64,000 bases of DNA from Pelagivirga sediminicola (GCF_003072125.1 NZ_QCYH01000010.1:39459-103458); one strand, 5' to 3'. Counted from the stretch's first letter, positions 35,390 through 44,711 are shown. The notes: generated by a model from the sequence alone, not told the origin. Translations and numbers: made by a program.

Positions 35390-36532
35390 ATGACGCAGCG
35401 CAACCGCCAGATCGAGGGAGCCACGCCCGATGCGCCCGTGCACGGCGCCCGCGTGTCCGGCGGTGTCCTGTCGCTGTCCGGCCGGCTCCTGATCGAGAAT
35501 ATCGCCGGGCTCAGCCGCGAGACGGGCGAGGCGCGCGCCATCGACCTGTCCGAGGTCAGCCATATGGACACCGCGGGCGCATGGTATGTGGTGGACTTGC
35601 AAAGGCGCATGGCCGACGGCGATGACGCGGCAGATGTGACGATCCGCGGCGCCGACGAGGCGCAGCAGCAACTGCTGGAGACGGTGCGCCGCAACATGCC
35701 CGCAGGCGATGCGGCCACGATCCCGCGCCGCACGCTGGCCGACCGGGTCGAGGCGCTGGGCCGCAAGACCGTGGCGACCGGGCGCGCCGCGGTGGAGTTG
35801 ACCGAATTTCTGGGGCAGGTGATGGCCGCGCTCGGCCGCGTCGTGATCCATCCAAGCCGCCTGCGCCTGACATCATTGGTGCATCACATGCAGGAGGTCG
35901 GCTGGAACGCGATCCCCATCGTGGCGTTGATGTCCTTCCTGATCGGCGTGGTTCTGGCCTTTCAGGGCTCGGTCCAGCTGCGCCAGTTCGGGGCGGAGGT
36001 GTTCGTGGTCGATCTGATCGCCATCGCCGTGCTGCGCGAGCTGGGGATCCTTTTGACATCCATCGTCGTCGCGGGGCGGTCGGGGTCGGCCTATACCGCT
36101 GCCATCGGATCGATGAAGATGCGCGAGGAAGTGGATGCGATGCGCACGCTTGGCCTTGATCCGATCGACATCCTCGTGGTGCCGCGGGTTCTGGCGCTGA
36201 TCCTGATGCTGCCGGTGCTGGGGCTGATTTCGGACGTTGCCGGCCTTGTGGGCGGCGCGATGATGTCCTGGATCGAGCTGGGCGTGTCGCCTGCCGTGTT
36301 CCAGTCGCGGCTGGTCAGCAACACGGATGTCTGGCACTTTCTGGTCGGGATGATCAAGGCGCCGTTCTTTGCGCTGATCATCGGCATCATCGGCAGCTAT
36401 GAGGGGCTGAAGGTGGGCGGCAACGCGGAATCGCTGGGCCGGCTGACCTCGACCTCGGTCGTGCTGTCGATCTTCATGGTGATCGTGGCCGACGCGCTGT
36501 TTTCGGTCGTCTTTGCGCTGATAGGGATATGA
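35390..36532 (+). CDS. mlaE: MlaE-type ABC permease with N-terminal STAS-like domain
   Basis: 380 residues. About residues 15-105 form a STAS-like fold (SLSGRLLIENIAGL, IDLSEVSHMDTAGAWYVVDL), equivalent to MlaB fused to the permease. The rest is the MlaE family with five or six membrane helices and EVGWNAIPIVALMSFLIGVVLAFQG, GRSGSAYTAAIGSMKMREEVDAM. Part of a phospholipid transport system for outer-membrane asymmetry. Overlaps mlaF by 4 nt. Confidence 0.94.
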   Translation: MTQRNRQIEGATPDAPVHGARVSGGVLSLSGRLLIENIAGLSRETGEARAIDLSEVSHMDTAGAWYVVDLQRRMADGDDAADVTIRGADEAQQQLLETVRRNMPAGDAATIPRRTLADRVEALGRKTVATGRAAVELTEFLGQVMAALGRVVIHPSRLRLTSLVHHMQEVGWNAIPIVALMSFLIGVVLAFQGSVQLRQFGAEVFVVDLIAIAVLRELGILLTSIVVAGRSGSAYTAAIGSMKMREEVDAMRTLGLDPIDILVVPRVLALILMLPVLGLISDVAGLVGGAMMSWIELGVSPAVFQSRLVSNTDVWHFLVGMIKAPFFALIIGIIGSYEGLKVGGNAESLGRLTSTSVVLSIFMVIVADALFSVVFALIGI

Positions 36533-37344
36533 TGCAGGATCACGGCCAGGAAAACGACGCGCCGATCATCAAGGTGCGGGGGCTGCGCAAGGCCTTCGGC
36601 AGCCATGTGGTGCATGACGGCCTCGATCTGGACGTGCGCCGGGGCGAGATCATCGGCATCGTCGGCGGATCGGGCACGGGCAAATCGGTGCTGCTGCAGC
36701 AGATCGTGGGCCTTCTGACACCCGATGCGGGCACGATCGAGGTGTTCGGCGAAAGCGTGCAGGCCAAGACGGCGGACGAATATCGGGCGCTGCGTCGCCG
36801 CTGGGGCGTGATGTTTCAGGACGGCGCGCTCTTCTCGTCGCTGACCGTTCGCCAGAATGTCGAGGCGCCGATGCGCGAGCAGCTGGACCTGCCCGACGAG
36901 TTGCGCGAGACGCTGGCCGGGATCAAGGTGCGCATGGTCGGGCTGGAGGACGTGGCCCAGACCAAGTTCCCCTCCGAGCTTTCGGGCGGGATGCGCAAGC
37001 GTGCCGGTTTTGCCCGCGCCATCGCGCTCGACCCCGAGATCGTCTTTCTGGACGAGCCGACGGCGGGGCTCGATCCGATCGGGGCGGCGGCGTTTGACAC
37101 GCTCATCCGCCAGTTGCAGGCGGCGCTGGGGCTGACGGTGTTTCTGGTCACGCATGATCTGGATTCGCTCCACGCGATCTGCGACCGTATCGCCGTGCTG
37201 GCCGAAAAGAAGGTTCTGGCCGTCGGCACGATGGCCGAGTTGATGAAGGTGGACCATCCGTGGGTCCATGAATATTTCCACGGCCCCCGCGCCCGCGCGG
37301 CTTTGGAGACCAAGGATACGGGCAAGGCTGAAAAGGTGGTGTGA
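36529..37344 (+). CDS. mlaF: MlaF-type ABC ATPase
   Basis: 271 residues. Walker A GGSGTGKSVLL, signature LSGGMRKRAGFARAIALDP, Walker B IVFLDEPTAGLDP, H-loop THDLDS. LSGGMRKR is characteristic of the MlaF/Mkl group. ATG 36529 overlaps the permease stop, and its own stop overlaps the next ATG (TGATG). Confidence 0.95.
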   Translation: MMQDHGQENDAPIIKVRGLRKAFGSHVVHDGLDLDVRRGEIIGIVGGSGTGKSVLLQQIVGLLTPDAGTIEVFGESVQAKTADEYRALRRRWGVMFQDGALFSSLTVRQNVEAPMREQLDLPDELRETLAGIKVRMVGLEDVAQTKFPSELSGGMRKRAGFARAIALDPEIVFLDEPTAGLDPIGAAAFDTLIRQLQAALGLTVFLVTHDLDSLHAICDRIAVLAEKKVLAVGTMAELMKVDHPWVHEYFHGPRARAALETKDTGKAEKVV

Positions 37345-39059
37345 TGGAAACCCGTGCGAATTATATCCTGATCGGCGCGTTCACGCTGCTTGGCATTTTC
37401 GGCAGCCTCGGCTTTGCGGTCTGGCTGTCCAGTGTGCAGCTGGACCGCCAGTATTCCTATTACGGCATCCTTTTCGATGACGTCTCGGGCCTCGATTCCT
37501 CCGGGGACGTGGTGTTCAACGGCATCGACGTGGGCCGCGTGATCGAGCTTCACATTCACGAGCCCGACCCCTCCAAGGTCTATGTCGGGATCGAGGTGGA
37601 CGCGACCACGCCGGTGCGCGAGAACACCGTCGCGCAGCTCAGCTCGTCGGGGGTGACGGGCGTGGCCTATATCTCGCTGTCCAGCAGCGGGGGCGATGCG
37701 GCGCCGCTGACCTCTGAGAACGGCGAGCCGCCGATCATCCCCTCGCGCCGCTCGACCGTGCAGCAGTTGGTCGAGGACGCGCCGGACCTGATTGCCGAGG
37801 CCACGAACCTGCTCAAGCGGTTTCAGGAGATCGCGGGACCGGAAAATCAGGCCTATGTCGAGAATATCCTCAGCAATCTCAGCACCGCCTCGGGCGGGCT
37901 GGAGCAGGCACTGACCGATTTTTCGGACATCACCAGGACGGTATCGGAGGCAACGACGCAGATATCGGGCTTCAGCGAGCGGCTGGAGACGCTGGGCGCG
38001 GCCGCCGAAACCACGCTTGGCAATGCGGATGCGGCGCTGAATTCGGCCACGGGGGCGTTCGATACGGCCAATGACACCATTGGCAAATCCAGCGCCGCCA
38101 TCGACAGTGCCGGCGCCGCCTTTGCCGAGGCCGAGCGGCTGATGCGCGAGCAGGTGCCCGGCATCGTGGCGCAGATCGGCGATATGGTCGACACGCTCAA
38201 CGCTGCCGTCCGCGACATATCGGACCGCTCGGTCAGCACGCTGGACGGCTTTGACGGCACCGCCGAGCTGGTGAACGCGCGTCTGGCCGAGCTGGAGACG
38301 ATGCTGGCCGATGCCAGCGAGGCGTTCAGCGCCGTCACCGAGGCATCGACCAGCGTCACCACGCTGGTGGATGGCGACGGCACGCTGATGGTGGCGGACG
38401 CGCGCGACGTGCTGGCCAGCGCCAAAAGCGCCATGACCGGGATCGAGCGCATCATCGACGAGGACGTGCCGGCCGTGACCCGCGACATCCGCCGCGCCGT
38501 CTCGACCGCGTCGGATGCGGTGGACAAGGCGGCGGGCGATCTGGCCGGGTTCACGGACCGGCTGGACCCGCTGGCAGGCGACACGCGCAAGGCGGTCAAT
38601 GCGGCGACGGACCTTTTCACGCGCGCCACCGCGACGCTGGACGGCATCGACGGATCGCTGATCGCGGCGGACCGCACGCTGGGCGCGGCCGAGCGGGCCT
38701 TCGACAGCGCCGATGACGCGATCTCGACCGATCTGGGGCCGGTGCTGGCGGATATCCGCGCGGCGACGGACCGGATCGGCGGCGCGGCCAGCCAGGTGTC
38801 GGACGACCTGCCGCAAGTCACCGCCGATCTGCGGGCGCTGATCGCGCGCGCCGACGGGGTGGTCGCGCAGGCCGGGGGGATCATCGGCGACGCCGCCCCC
38901 GGCATCCGCAACTTCACCGGCACCGGCCTGAACGAGCTTGGCCGGCTCAGCGCCGAGGCGCGCACCCTCGTGCAATCGCTGGAACAGCTGGTGCGCCGCA
39001 TCGGCAAGGATCCGGCGCGTTTCCTTCTGGAAGGGCGCGTGCCCGAATATCGGAGATAA
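37344..39059 (+). CDS. mlaD: MlaD-type MCE-domain protein with long helical C-terminus
   Basis: 571 residues. N-terminal membrane anchor (ANYILIGAFTLLGIFGSLGFAVWL), one MCE domain at about residues 38-115 (FDDVSGLDSSGDVVFNGIDVGRV), then ~430 residues of heptad-like, Ala/Asp-rich helix with repeated IDSAGAAFAEAERLM-type segments. This is much longer than E. coli MlaD (183 aa) and resembles PqiB/YebT-like needle-forming MCE proteins. Likely a hexameric periplasmic tunnel for lipids. Confidence 0.92.
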   Translation: METRANYILIGAFTLLGIFGSLGFAVWLSSVQLDRQYSYYGILFDDVSGLDSSGDVVFNGIDVGRVIELHIHEPDPSKVYVGIEVDATTPVRENTVAQLSSSGVTGVAYISLSSSGGDAAPLTSENGEPPIIPSRRSTVQQLVEDAPDLIAEATNLLKRFQEIAGPENQAYVENILSNLSTASGGLEQALTDFSDITRTVSEATTQISGFSERLETLGAAAETTLGNADAALNSATGAFDTANDTIGKSSAAIDSAGAAFAEAERLMREQVPGIVAQIGDMVDTLNAAVRDISDRSVSTLDGFDGTAELVNARLAELETMLADASEAFSAVTEASTSVTTLVDGDGTLMVADARDVLASAKSAMTGIERIIDEDVPAVTRDIRRAVSTASDAVDKAAGDLAGFTDRLDPLAGDTRKAVNAATDLFTRATATLDGIDGSLIAADRTLGAAERAFDSADDAISTDLGPVLADIRAATDRIGGAASQVSDDLPQVTADLRALIARADGVVAQAGGIIGDAAPGIRNFTGTGLNELGRLSAEARTLVQSLEQLVRRIGKDPARFLLEGRVPEYRR

Positions 39060-39062
39060 CCC

Positions 39063-39671
39063 ATGCAAGATTTTCACCTGACCCGCCGTTTCGCGATGTT
39101 TGGCGCCGTGGCCGCCCTTGGCGGGTGCAGCGCGCTGTCATCGCTCAATGAGGCGGCAACGCCCATCGACACCTATGATCTGACGCCTGCACCCGGCACG
39201 GGCGGCACGGGCGGCGCGGGCCGCACGCTCTTGGTGGCGCGCCCCACCGCGCCGGCCGGCATCGCCAGCGACCGCATCATGGTCAAGCAGGGCGCCGCCG
39301 CCATCAGCTATCTGCCCGATGCGCGCTGGGCCGACGAGCTGCCCGAGGTGGTCCGCTCGCTTTTGGTGCGCAGCATCGCGGGCACCGGGCGGATGGGCTA
39401 TGTCGGCCCCAGCGAGGGCGGCCCGGTCCCGGATCTTGCGCTTTTGACGCGGATCGACCGGTTCGAGCTGCAGGTCGCGGCCGGGACCGTGACGGCGCGT
39501 GTGGATATCAGCCTGTCGCTGCTGCGCGACGCGGATCAGCGCGTGCTGAAAACCCGCGCCTTCGGCAGCTCGGCCATTGCCGCAAGCGATCTGCCGGTCG
39601 ATGTCGTGGCCGCGTTTCAGGCGATTCTCGACACGCTCCTGCCGGAGATGGCCAGCTGGGCGGCGCGCTGA
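39063..39671 (+). CDS. ABC-type transport auxiliary lipoprotein (PqiC-like)
   Basis: 202 residues. Signal peptide with lipobox LGGC (FGAVAALGGCSAL). The core has the ABC_trans_aux pattern: IDTYDLTPAP, RTLLVARPTAPAGIASDRIMV, ISYLPDARWADELPEVVRSLL. Probably the outer-membrane end of the MCE tunnel, as PqiC is for PqiB. Starts 3 bp after the mlaD stop. Confidence 0.88.
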   Translation: MQDFHLTRRFAMFGAVAALGGCSALSSLNEAATPIDTYDLTPAPGTGGTGGAGRTLLVARPTAPAGIASDRIMVKQGAAAISYLPDARWADELPEVVRSLLVRSIAGTGRMGYVGPSEGGPVPDLALLTRIDRFELQVAAGTVTARVDISLSLLRDADQRVLKTRAFGSSAIAASDLPVDVVAAFQAILDTLLPEMASWAAR

Positions 39672-39689
39672 CGACGGGGGAGCGTCACA

Positions 39690-39926
39690 TCACGGGCGGC
39701 GTACGGAATTGCCCCCGGTGATGATCTGCCTGATCAGGCTTGCCGCGTCCGTGTGAACCTGCGGGGCCGCGCCGCTTTGCGACATCGCCTCATGCGCGGC
39801 GGCCGCATCTTCCAGAATGCCCATGATCTCGATCTCGGGCAGGATCTTTCTGTCGTTCAGGGCCAGCAGCAACGCCTCGCAGATAGAGAGCGCTCCGGCA
39901 CCCGACACGTCATTCGAATACGGCAT
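39690..39926 (-). CDS. Small hypothetical protein
   Basis: 78 residues, helical, mildly acidic: SICEALLLALNDRKILPEIEIMGILEDAA. No signal or membrane segment. AGGACC lies just upstream of the ATG. Family not recognised. Convergent with the Mla operon. Confidence 0.65.
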   Translation of the reverse strand: MPYSNDVSGAGALSICEALLLALNDRKILPEIEIMGILEDAAAAHEAMSQSGAAPQVHTDAASLIRQIITGGNSVRRP

Positions 39927-40117
39927 GAGGTCCTTTCAGGTCGGCCCTTTGTCGCATGAGGCGGAAACAGGCCGACAACAACTAATTAAGCGATATTGCC
40001 ACAGATATGTTAAGGTTGGTTAACGCATGTTAGCGCTACATGAGATCGACCCGCTAGGCTTTGAGTTGGTTTTTCGAAGCCCAACACCCGATTGACCGGT
40101 GAAGGAATAGCCTGCGC

Positions 40118-40849
40118 GTGATAGATGTACAAAACCCTTTACTTAGTAAATTAAGCGCTTTTGCAACGCTCACCAATTCGGAACGGGCCAGTCTGGGGCG
40201 CTTTGACCGGCCCCGGCGGTGTTTCGAGATCGGCACCGACCTGATGCGTGAGGGCGAGAAAAATTCCACCGCCTACATTCTTCTCGATGGCTGGGTGCTC
40301 TCGTACAAATTGCTGCGCAGTGGCGAGCGGCAGATCGTGGATTTTCAGGTTCCCGGCGATTTCCTGGGGCTTCGCAGCCTGCTGCTGCGCACCGCCGATC
40401 ACAGTATCGAGCCGGTCACGCCAATCATTGCCGTCGAGATAGGCATGACCGATCTGCTTCGCATCTTTCGCGAGTCGCCGCGCCTTGCCGCCGCGATGCT
40501 CTGGGCGCTGTCGACCGATGGGGCCGTCGTCGTCGAGCGGCTGGTCAGTCTGGGCCGCCGCGATGCCATCGAACGGGTCGCGCATTTCTTTCTTGAACTC
40601 GGTGCGCGCCTCAAGGTTGTCGGACTGGCGACTGGCGACGGGTATGCCTGCCCGCTGTCGCAATATCACCTCGCCGACGCCCTGGGGCTGAGCGCCGTTC
40701 ACATCAACCGGGTGCTGCGCCAGCTGCGCGAGGAGGAGCTGATGACCTTTCGGGCCGGCAAGGTGACGTTCGACAATTTCGACAAGCTGGTTCAGATCGC
40801 CCAGTTCGATACCGCCTACATGGATCATGGCGGCGCGGCGCGGGAATGA
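40118..40849 (+). CDS. Crp/Fnr-family transcriptional regulator
   Basis: 243 residues. A cNMP-binding-type beta-roll occupies about residues 10-130 (AYILLDGWVLSYKLLRSGERQIVDFQVPGDFLG), and a C-terminal winged helix contains PLSQYHLADALGLSAVHINRVLRQL. No Fnr iron-sulfur cysteine cluster and no complete cAMP-binding motif, so the ligand is unknown. GTG 40118 start with GGAATAG upstream. The 191 bases before it are AT-rich and probably hold its promoter. Confidence 0.92.
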   Translation: MIDVQNPLLSKLSAFATLTNSERASLGRFDRPRRCFEIGTDLMREGEKNSTAYILLDGWVLSYKLLRSGERQIVDFQVPGDFLGLRSLLLRTADHSIEPVTPIIAVEIGMTDLLRIFRESPRLAAAMLWALSTDGAVVVERLVSLGRRDAIERVAHFFLELGARLKVVGLATGDGYACPLSQYHLADALGLSAVHINRVLRQLREEELMTFRAGKVTFDNFDKLVQIAQFDTAYMDHGGAARE

Positions 40850-40952
40850 CCCGCCGCTCGCATGCCGCGCTATCACAGGTTAGGGCGCGATATCGCCGGG
40901 CACCGTAATTTCTAGTATAGTTTTTAGTATCCGCTTGCGCGGACCGGCCCCG

Positions 40953-41138
40953 ATGGCCGGTAGGCAAGCCAAGAGCAGCGCGATTTCATCGACCATCTCT
41001 GCGCCGAATACAGCGCCAAGTTTCCCACCTCCAAGAGGCGCGCGCAGGAGGGGCGCCGCGCCGATCTTTGACGAGATCGTCACCGGCTTTCGCGTGGCGC
41101 CGGGCGGGATGCAGCAGGTCTGGGGGATCAAGACCGAT
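40953..41138 (+). pseudogene. Class III aminotransferase fragments (internal deletion)
   Basis: Two short pieces of one family in different frames: QEQRDFIDHLCAEYSAKFP (about 40975-41060), like the N-terminus of glutamate-1-semialdehyde-type aminotransferases, and then IFDEIVTGFRVAPGGMQ (about 41070-41120), the conserved PLP-proximal strand. In an intact enzyme these are some 200 residues apart. The second piece runs directly into CapA-like sequence. Confidence 0.6.
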
Positions 41139-42080
41139 CCGGCCCTGTCCGAGCGCAAGAGCTACCTCGGCTGGTGCGATCCCGCCCCGACGCTGGCCGC
41201 CCTCAAGGACGCCGGAATCGATGCAGTGACGCTGGCCAACAACCACATGCTGGATTGCGGCACGGCCGGACTGACCGAAACGCAGACCATGCTGCACGGG
41301 GCCGGCATCGCCAGTTTCGGCGCGGGCGAGGACGAAACCGCGGCGGCGCGGCCCTTCATCCACCGCTTTGCCATGAACGGCGCCGAGCGCACGCTTGTCG
41401 TCTTTGGCGGGTTCGAGCGGCGCGCGCGGTATGACCACGAATACAACTGGTATGCCGGCCCCCGTATCGCCGGGATCGGCAAGCTGGACGCGGACCGCAT
41501 TGCCGCCCAGATCGCCAGCCTGCGCGACACGCTGCCCAATCCCACCTTCGTCGTCTTTCCCCATTGGGGCGTCGATTACGCGGGCGTCACCCAGAAACAG
41601 CGCGACATGGCCGCCGCGCTGGCGGCTGCCGGGGCGGATCTGATCATCGGGCATGGTGCGCATATCGTGCAAGACGCCGAGATGATCGACGGCTGCGCGG
41701 TACTTTACAATATCGGCAATTTCGTGTGGAACACGCCGGGCCGTTTCTCCAGCCGTGCCGTGCCGCCCTACGGGCTTGCCGTGGCGCTGGAATTCACATC
41801 CGCCAGCGAGGCGGGCGCAACCTTGCGGCTCTACCCGATCGTGACGGACAACAGCGTGACGGAATTCCGCAACCGCCCGGTCACGTCAGGCGAATTCGAG
41901 CACGCGCAGGATCACCTGGAGTTCGGCCCATCCGGCCTGTTTTCCCCGGGCCGCGATGCCGCCGGGTTCCACCTGGAACTGGTCGTGCCCTCCGAGCGCG
42001 ATGACAGCGCGGCGCATATACCGCATGACCTCGCCGCGGCGCCGGAAGAGCCGCAGACGGCCGAGCTGCGGGAAAGCTGA
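41139..42080 (+). pseudogene. CapA-like (poly-gamma-glutamate/metallophosphatase fold) protein, N-terminus lost
   Basis: The C-terminal ~310 residues of a CapA-family protein are intact: LSERKSYLGWCDPAPTL, VTLANNHMLDCG, VFPHWGVDY, GADLIIGHGAHIVQ and LYNIGNFVWNTPGRF. The opening metal-binding GD motif of the family is missing and is replaced by the aminotransferase fragment in the same frame. No credible start or ribosome site fits the CapA part. A chimeric ORF could still be translated, but a functional product is unlikely. Confidence 0.7.
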
Positions 42081-42685
42081 GGCAATGTCGCGGGCGATGC
42101 GGAAGGATGAAAGATAGGCAGACAGTTTTGGGCGCTTGTGCTGCACTCGGTGTCGCGCTCGCCCAATTGCCAAGCCATTGATTTAGAGTTGTATGGCGGA
42201 GAGACAGTCCGCCACTTAGTCAGTGAGTAGTTTCAATATATTAATAAAGTCAAATACTTGTAAGTTATCGCTCATTTGAGTGTGTGGCAAGATGTGTGGC
42301 GGCTAATTGCCGAGTAGTATAGGCTGCGGCAGTCTGATCTAAACAACTGTGTCATCGGCTTAGCGAAGGTAACATTAAACGGCGACGCGTAAATGGAGTG
42401 CGCGTTTTAGCAGTTCTTGACTGCAATACGGACCTAAACCTCTGCGACCTGTCGGTCGAAGTTGCTCCCTGTGAAGCGCTGTCCCAAGAGTGGAATGCAG
42501 TGCATTTTCGTTTTGGCACGGCTCCGGCGGTGGTATCGGCTCCCGTTTCGCCAGATCGTCGGTCGAGGTATCTGGATGCCCGCAGGGACTCGTTGATTGC
42601 GGTGGCCGCGCTGTGATTGGCTTCCAGAGTTTGGCACTCTTTCGGGGCGGGACGATCGCCCAAGGACCCCGGTCAGAAGCCTGAT
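42081..42685. other. Gene-poor AT-rich stretch with possible IS5-type remnant
   Basis: About 600 bases with no convincing gene. 42180-42380 is AT-rich and contains a short direct repeat GTGTGGCAAGATGTGTGGC. Around 42500-42680 the plus strand has weak transposase-like pieces (YRLPFRQIVG; WLPEFGTLSGRDDR) in two frames that resemble the LPLRQTTGF and DFSTLSRR segments of IS5-type transposases; this is tentative. Confidence 0.3.
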
Positions 42686-42953
42686 ATCGATCAGGTTGGT
42701 ACGTCGCACATCGATTTCACCATCGCCATGGACTATACCATGCATAACCATATCGGAGAAATCACCGACGAGGGTGAGTTGATCGGTGAAGTCGCCGAAA
42801 GCTGGGAGGCGTCGCCGGATGTCAAGCAGTGGGTCTTCAGGATCCGCGAAGGCATGGAATTCCACGATGGCCGGCCCGTGCGCCCCGAGGACGTCATCGC
42901 TTCGATCGACTATCACCGCCGCGCAGGCAGCGCATCGGTTGGCGGGCGCCGAT
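42686..42953 (+). pseudogene. Fragment of a peptide-type ABC substrate-binding protein
   Basis: About 88 residues: DIDQVGTSHIDFTIAMDYTM, LIGEVAESWEASPDVKQWVFRI, FHDGRPVRPEDVIASIDYHR. This aligns with residues ~60-145 of the complete homologue at 32828-34417 (same DLATSWEA and FHDGRKVTAADVVASMNYHR pattern). No signal peptide, and the sequence breaks off after YHRR. Confidence 0.75.
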
Positions 42954-43429
42954 GATCCCGAAGAATTCATGTCGATGGAACATATCCGCCCGACATTGAC
43001 ACGGATATTCCCCGAAGTTGGTGACGATCTGGTCAGCAATCGCCGACGCCCGATCCTTCATTTCCTCGAAGATACGTCGCCCGGCCGTCATGACACGCTG
43101 ATCGCGGCTTGCGACAGCCACAGATACGCCCTGCTGGGATGTATCGGCTATCACGACAACTGCACCGACAATTTCCACGCCGCCCGCGTCTGATCGGCGT
43201 GCGGGCGCCGGTCTGCCCCGGTCCGCTGAACCTTTGGATGAACATTCCGGTCGATCCGCAGGGCAATACGCAATGGGGTGAGCCGCTCAGCAAACCCGGA
43301 GACCGGGTGACGTTCCGCGCCTGTCTGGATTGCATTGTCGTGCTGTCCGCCTGCCCGCAGGACATCCTGCCCGTGAACGGCCGGGAATGCGTACCGACCT
43401 CGCTGGAATACGTGCTGAACGCGCACTGA
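42954..43429 (+). pseudogene. DUF1989 (urea carboxylase-associated) gene with frameshift
   Basis: Frame 1 reads CDSHRYALLGCIGYHDNCTDNFHAA and then stops; a second frame continues RAPVCPGPLNLWMNIPVDPQG, DCIVVLSACPQDILPVNG. Both halves match consecutive parts of DUF1989 proteins, so a small indel near 43187-43197 broke the gene. The N-terminus is also missing, joined to the preceding fragment. Confidence 0.75.
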
Positions 43430-43639
43430 CGGTTGACGCCCGGGCGTCACACCCGAAACAACCAACCTGCGGTCGTAGGTAGAAAGCGCAATATCAGCAG
43501 TTTGACCATTGTCCCGCCGCTAATGCGGATTTACCTTTTCTGCACCACTGCGGTTCGCAAGAAGCCCACTTTTTTATTTTTCTATTTGAGTGGACTGTCG
43601 CCCCCATGGTCTATCCGGCTGAGACCAGCACCGGCGGTG

Positions 43640-44075
43640 CGACAACTCATGCGGCAGTGGCGACCGAATGCGCCGTGATCTACCCCGCGCTCGCCTGTCT
43701 GGCCAGTCAGATCGTTGGCCGACCAGATCGGCGATCCTGCGGTGCGCAGGTGGGGCATCATTGGCGGCAGCCTCGCCAACAACGATCCGCGCGCCTGCTA
43801 CCCCGCTGCCACCATCGTGACCGACCGGCGCGAAATCCAAGAAGATGCGTAGTTCCAAGGCATGTTCATCACGGCGCTGGACGAAGGCGAAATTATCACC
43901 GAAGTCCGGCTGCCCGTGCAGGAACGGGCAAGCTACCAGAAATTCGCGCAGCCCGCATCGCGCTTTGCTTTGGTCGGGATTTTCGTTGCGCAGCACACGG
44001 CGGGCGTCCGGGTAGCCGTGACGGGCGCGTCGGATAACGACGTATTCCGCTGGACCGAAGCAGAGGAATTGAAAG
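43640..44075 (+). pseudogene. Carbon-monoxide/xanthine dehydrogenase FAD subunit fragment (CoxM-like)
   Basis: Reads QIGDPAVRRWGIIGGSLANND and CYPAATIVTDRREIQEDA, then an in-frame TAG, then FQGMFITALDEGEIITEVRLP, SRFALVGIFVAQ and VTGASDNDVFRW. The GGSLANNDP motif is the FAD-binding signature of the molybdenum-hydroxylase medium subunit. The N-terminal third is absent and the C-terminus is cut. Confidence 0.75.
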
Positions 44076-44125
44076 AGCAGGGCAGGCAGTTCAATCTCTG
44101 CCTGCCCTTTTACCACCTTAATCAC

Positions 44126-44563
44126 TTAGGGTGTGATGTGATCAGCTACGAGGGCCTCGTCATTACCTTCACATGCGGCGATTACCGCCCCCACGTCCGG
44201 ATCGGCAGCTGTCGCGTCGGATGAAGCGGTATCGGCTGCGTCCGAAGAAGCTTCATCGGCCTCGGTCGAAGCATCTGTGTCGGTTTCCGCCGAAAGATCC
44301 GTTCCGGTATCTGTATCGGCCGTACCTGCGCCCGTATCTGCCGACAGGTCCGTCTCGGTATCGGCTGTGACCTCTGTGTCAGTCGTTGCGCTTGCGTCCG
44401 CGCTGGCCAGACTATCCAGAGCGGCGCGTTGCTCATCCGCGCTCATGGCCACGAAATCGGCACAGGTCAATGTAGCGGCGTCTACGTCGGTCGCGGCGAA
44501 AGCTCCCGCTCCCAGTGAGCCGACAAGGCCTGCAATGCTGAGCGTATATGCAAGATGTTTCAT
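44126..44563 (-). CDS. Secreted acidic HdeA-like protein with Thr/Asp/Ser-rich insert
   Basis: 145 residues. Signal peptide MKHLAYTLSIAGLVGSLGAGAFA, then LTCADFVAMSADEQRAALDSL, a ~75-residue low-complexity stretch of Thr, Asp, Ala, Ser and Glu, and finally VGAVIAACEGNDEALVADH. The two Cys-containing ends resemble the halves of HdeA acid-stress chaperones, which have one disulfide; the insert would separate them. ATG 44563 has GGAGG at 6 nt. Function inferred only. Confidence 0.72.
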   Translation of the reverse strand: MKHLAYTLSIAGLVGSLGAGAFAATDVDAATLTCADFVAMSADEQRAALDSLASADASATTDTEVTADTETDLSADTGAGTADTDTGTDLSAETDTDASTEADEASSDAADTASSDATAADPDVGAVIAACEGNDEALVADHITP

Positions 44564-44678
44564 GATATCCTCCAGGTTTTTGGTGACACATTTTCGCAGC
44601 GGTAAAACGACTTGGCGTACCGAAGGTTCCTTTCCACGTGCGGTCACAGAAGAAGGCGGCGAGTTCTTGCTCAGGAGC

Positions 44679-44711
44679 CAAATTTAGGCGATTGTATATT
44701 TTACAAACCCA
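44679..44711 (+). repeat. IS1595 left end: 8-bp target duplication plus 25-bp inverted repeat
   Basis: Target duplication CAAATTTA at 44679-44686, then terminal repeat 44687-44711, which matches the complement of 46962-46986 at 23 of 25 positions. Confidence 0.93.

Noticed and set aside
36816..39077. 753-residue minus-strand open frame rich in Arg and His
   Set aside because: Antisense of mlaF/mlaD; no family features, and the plus-strand genes are certain.
39927..40117. Fnr- or Crp-type operator upstream of the Crp/Fnr regulator
   Set aside because: No TTGAT-N4-ATCAA or TGTGA-N6-TCACA site could be found; the region is only AT-rich.
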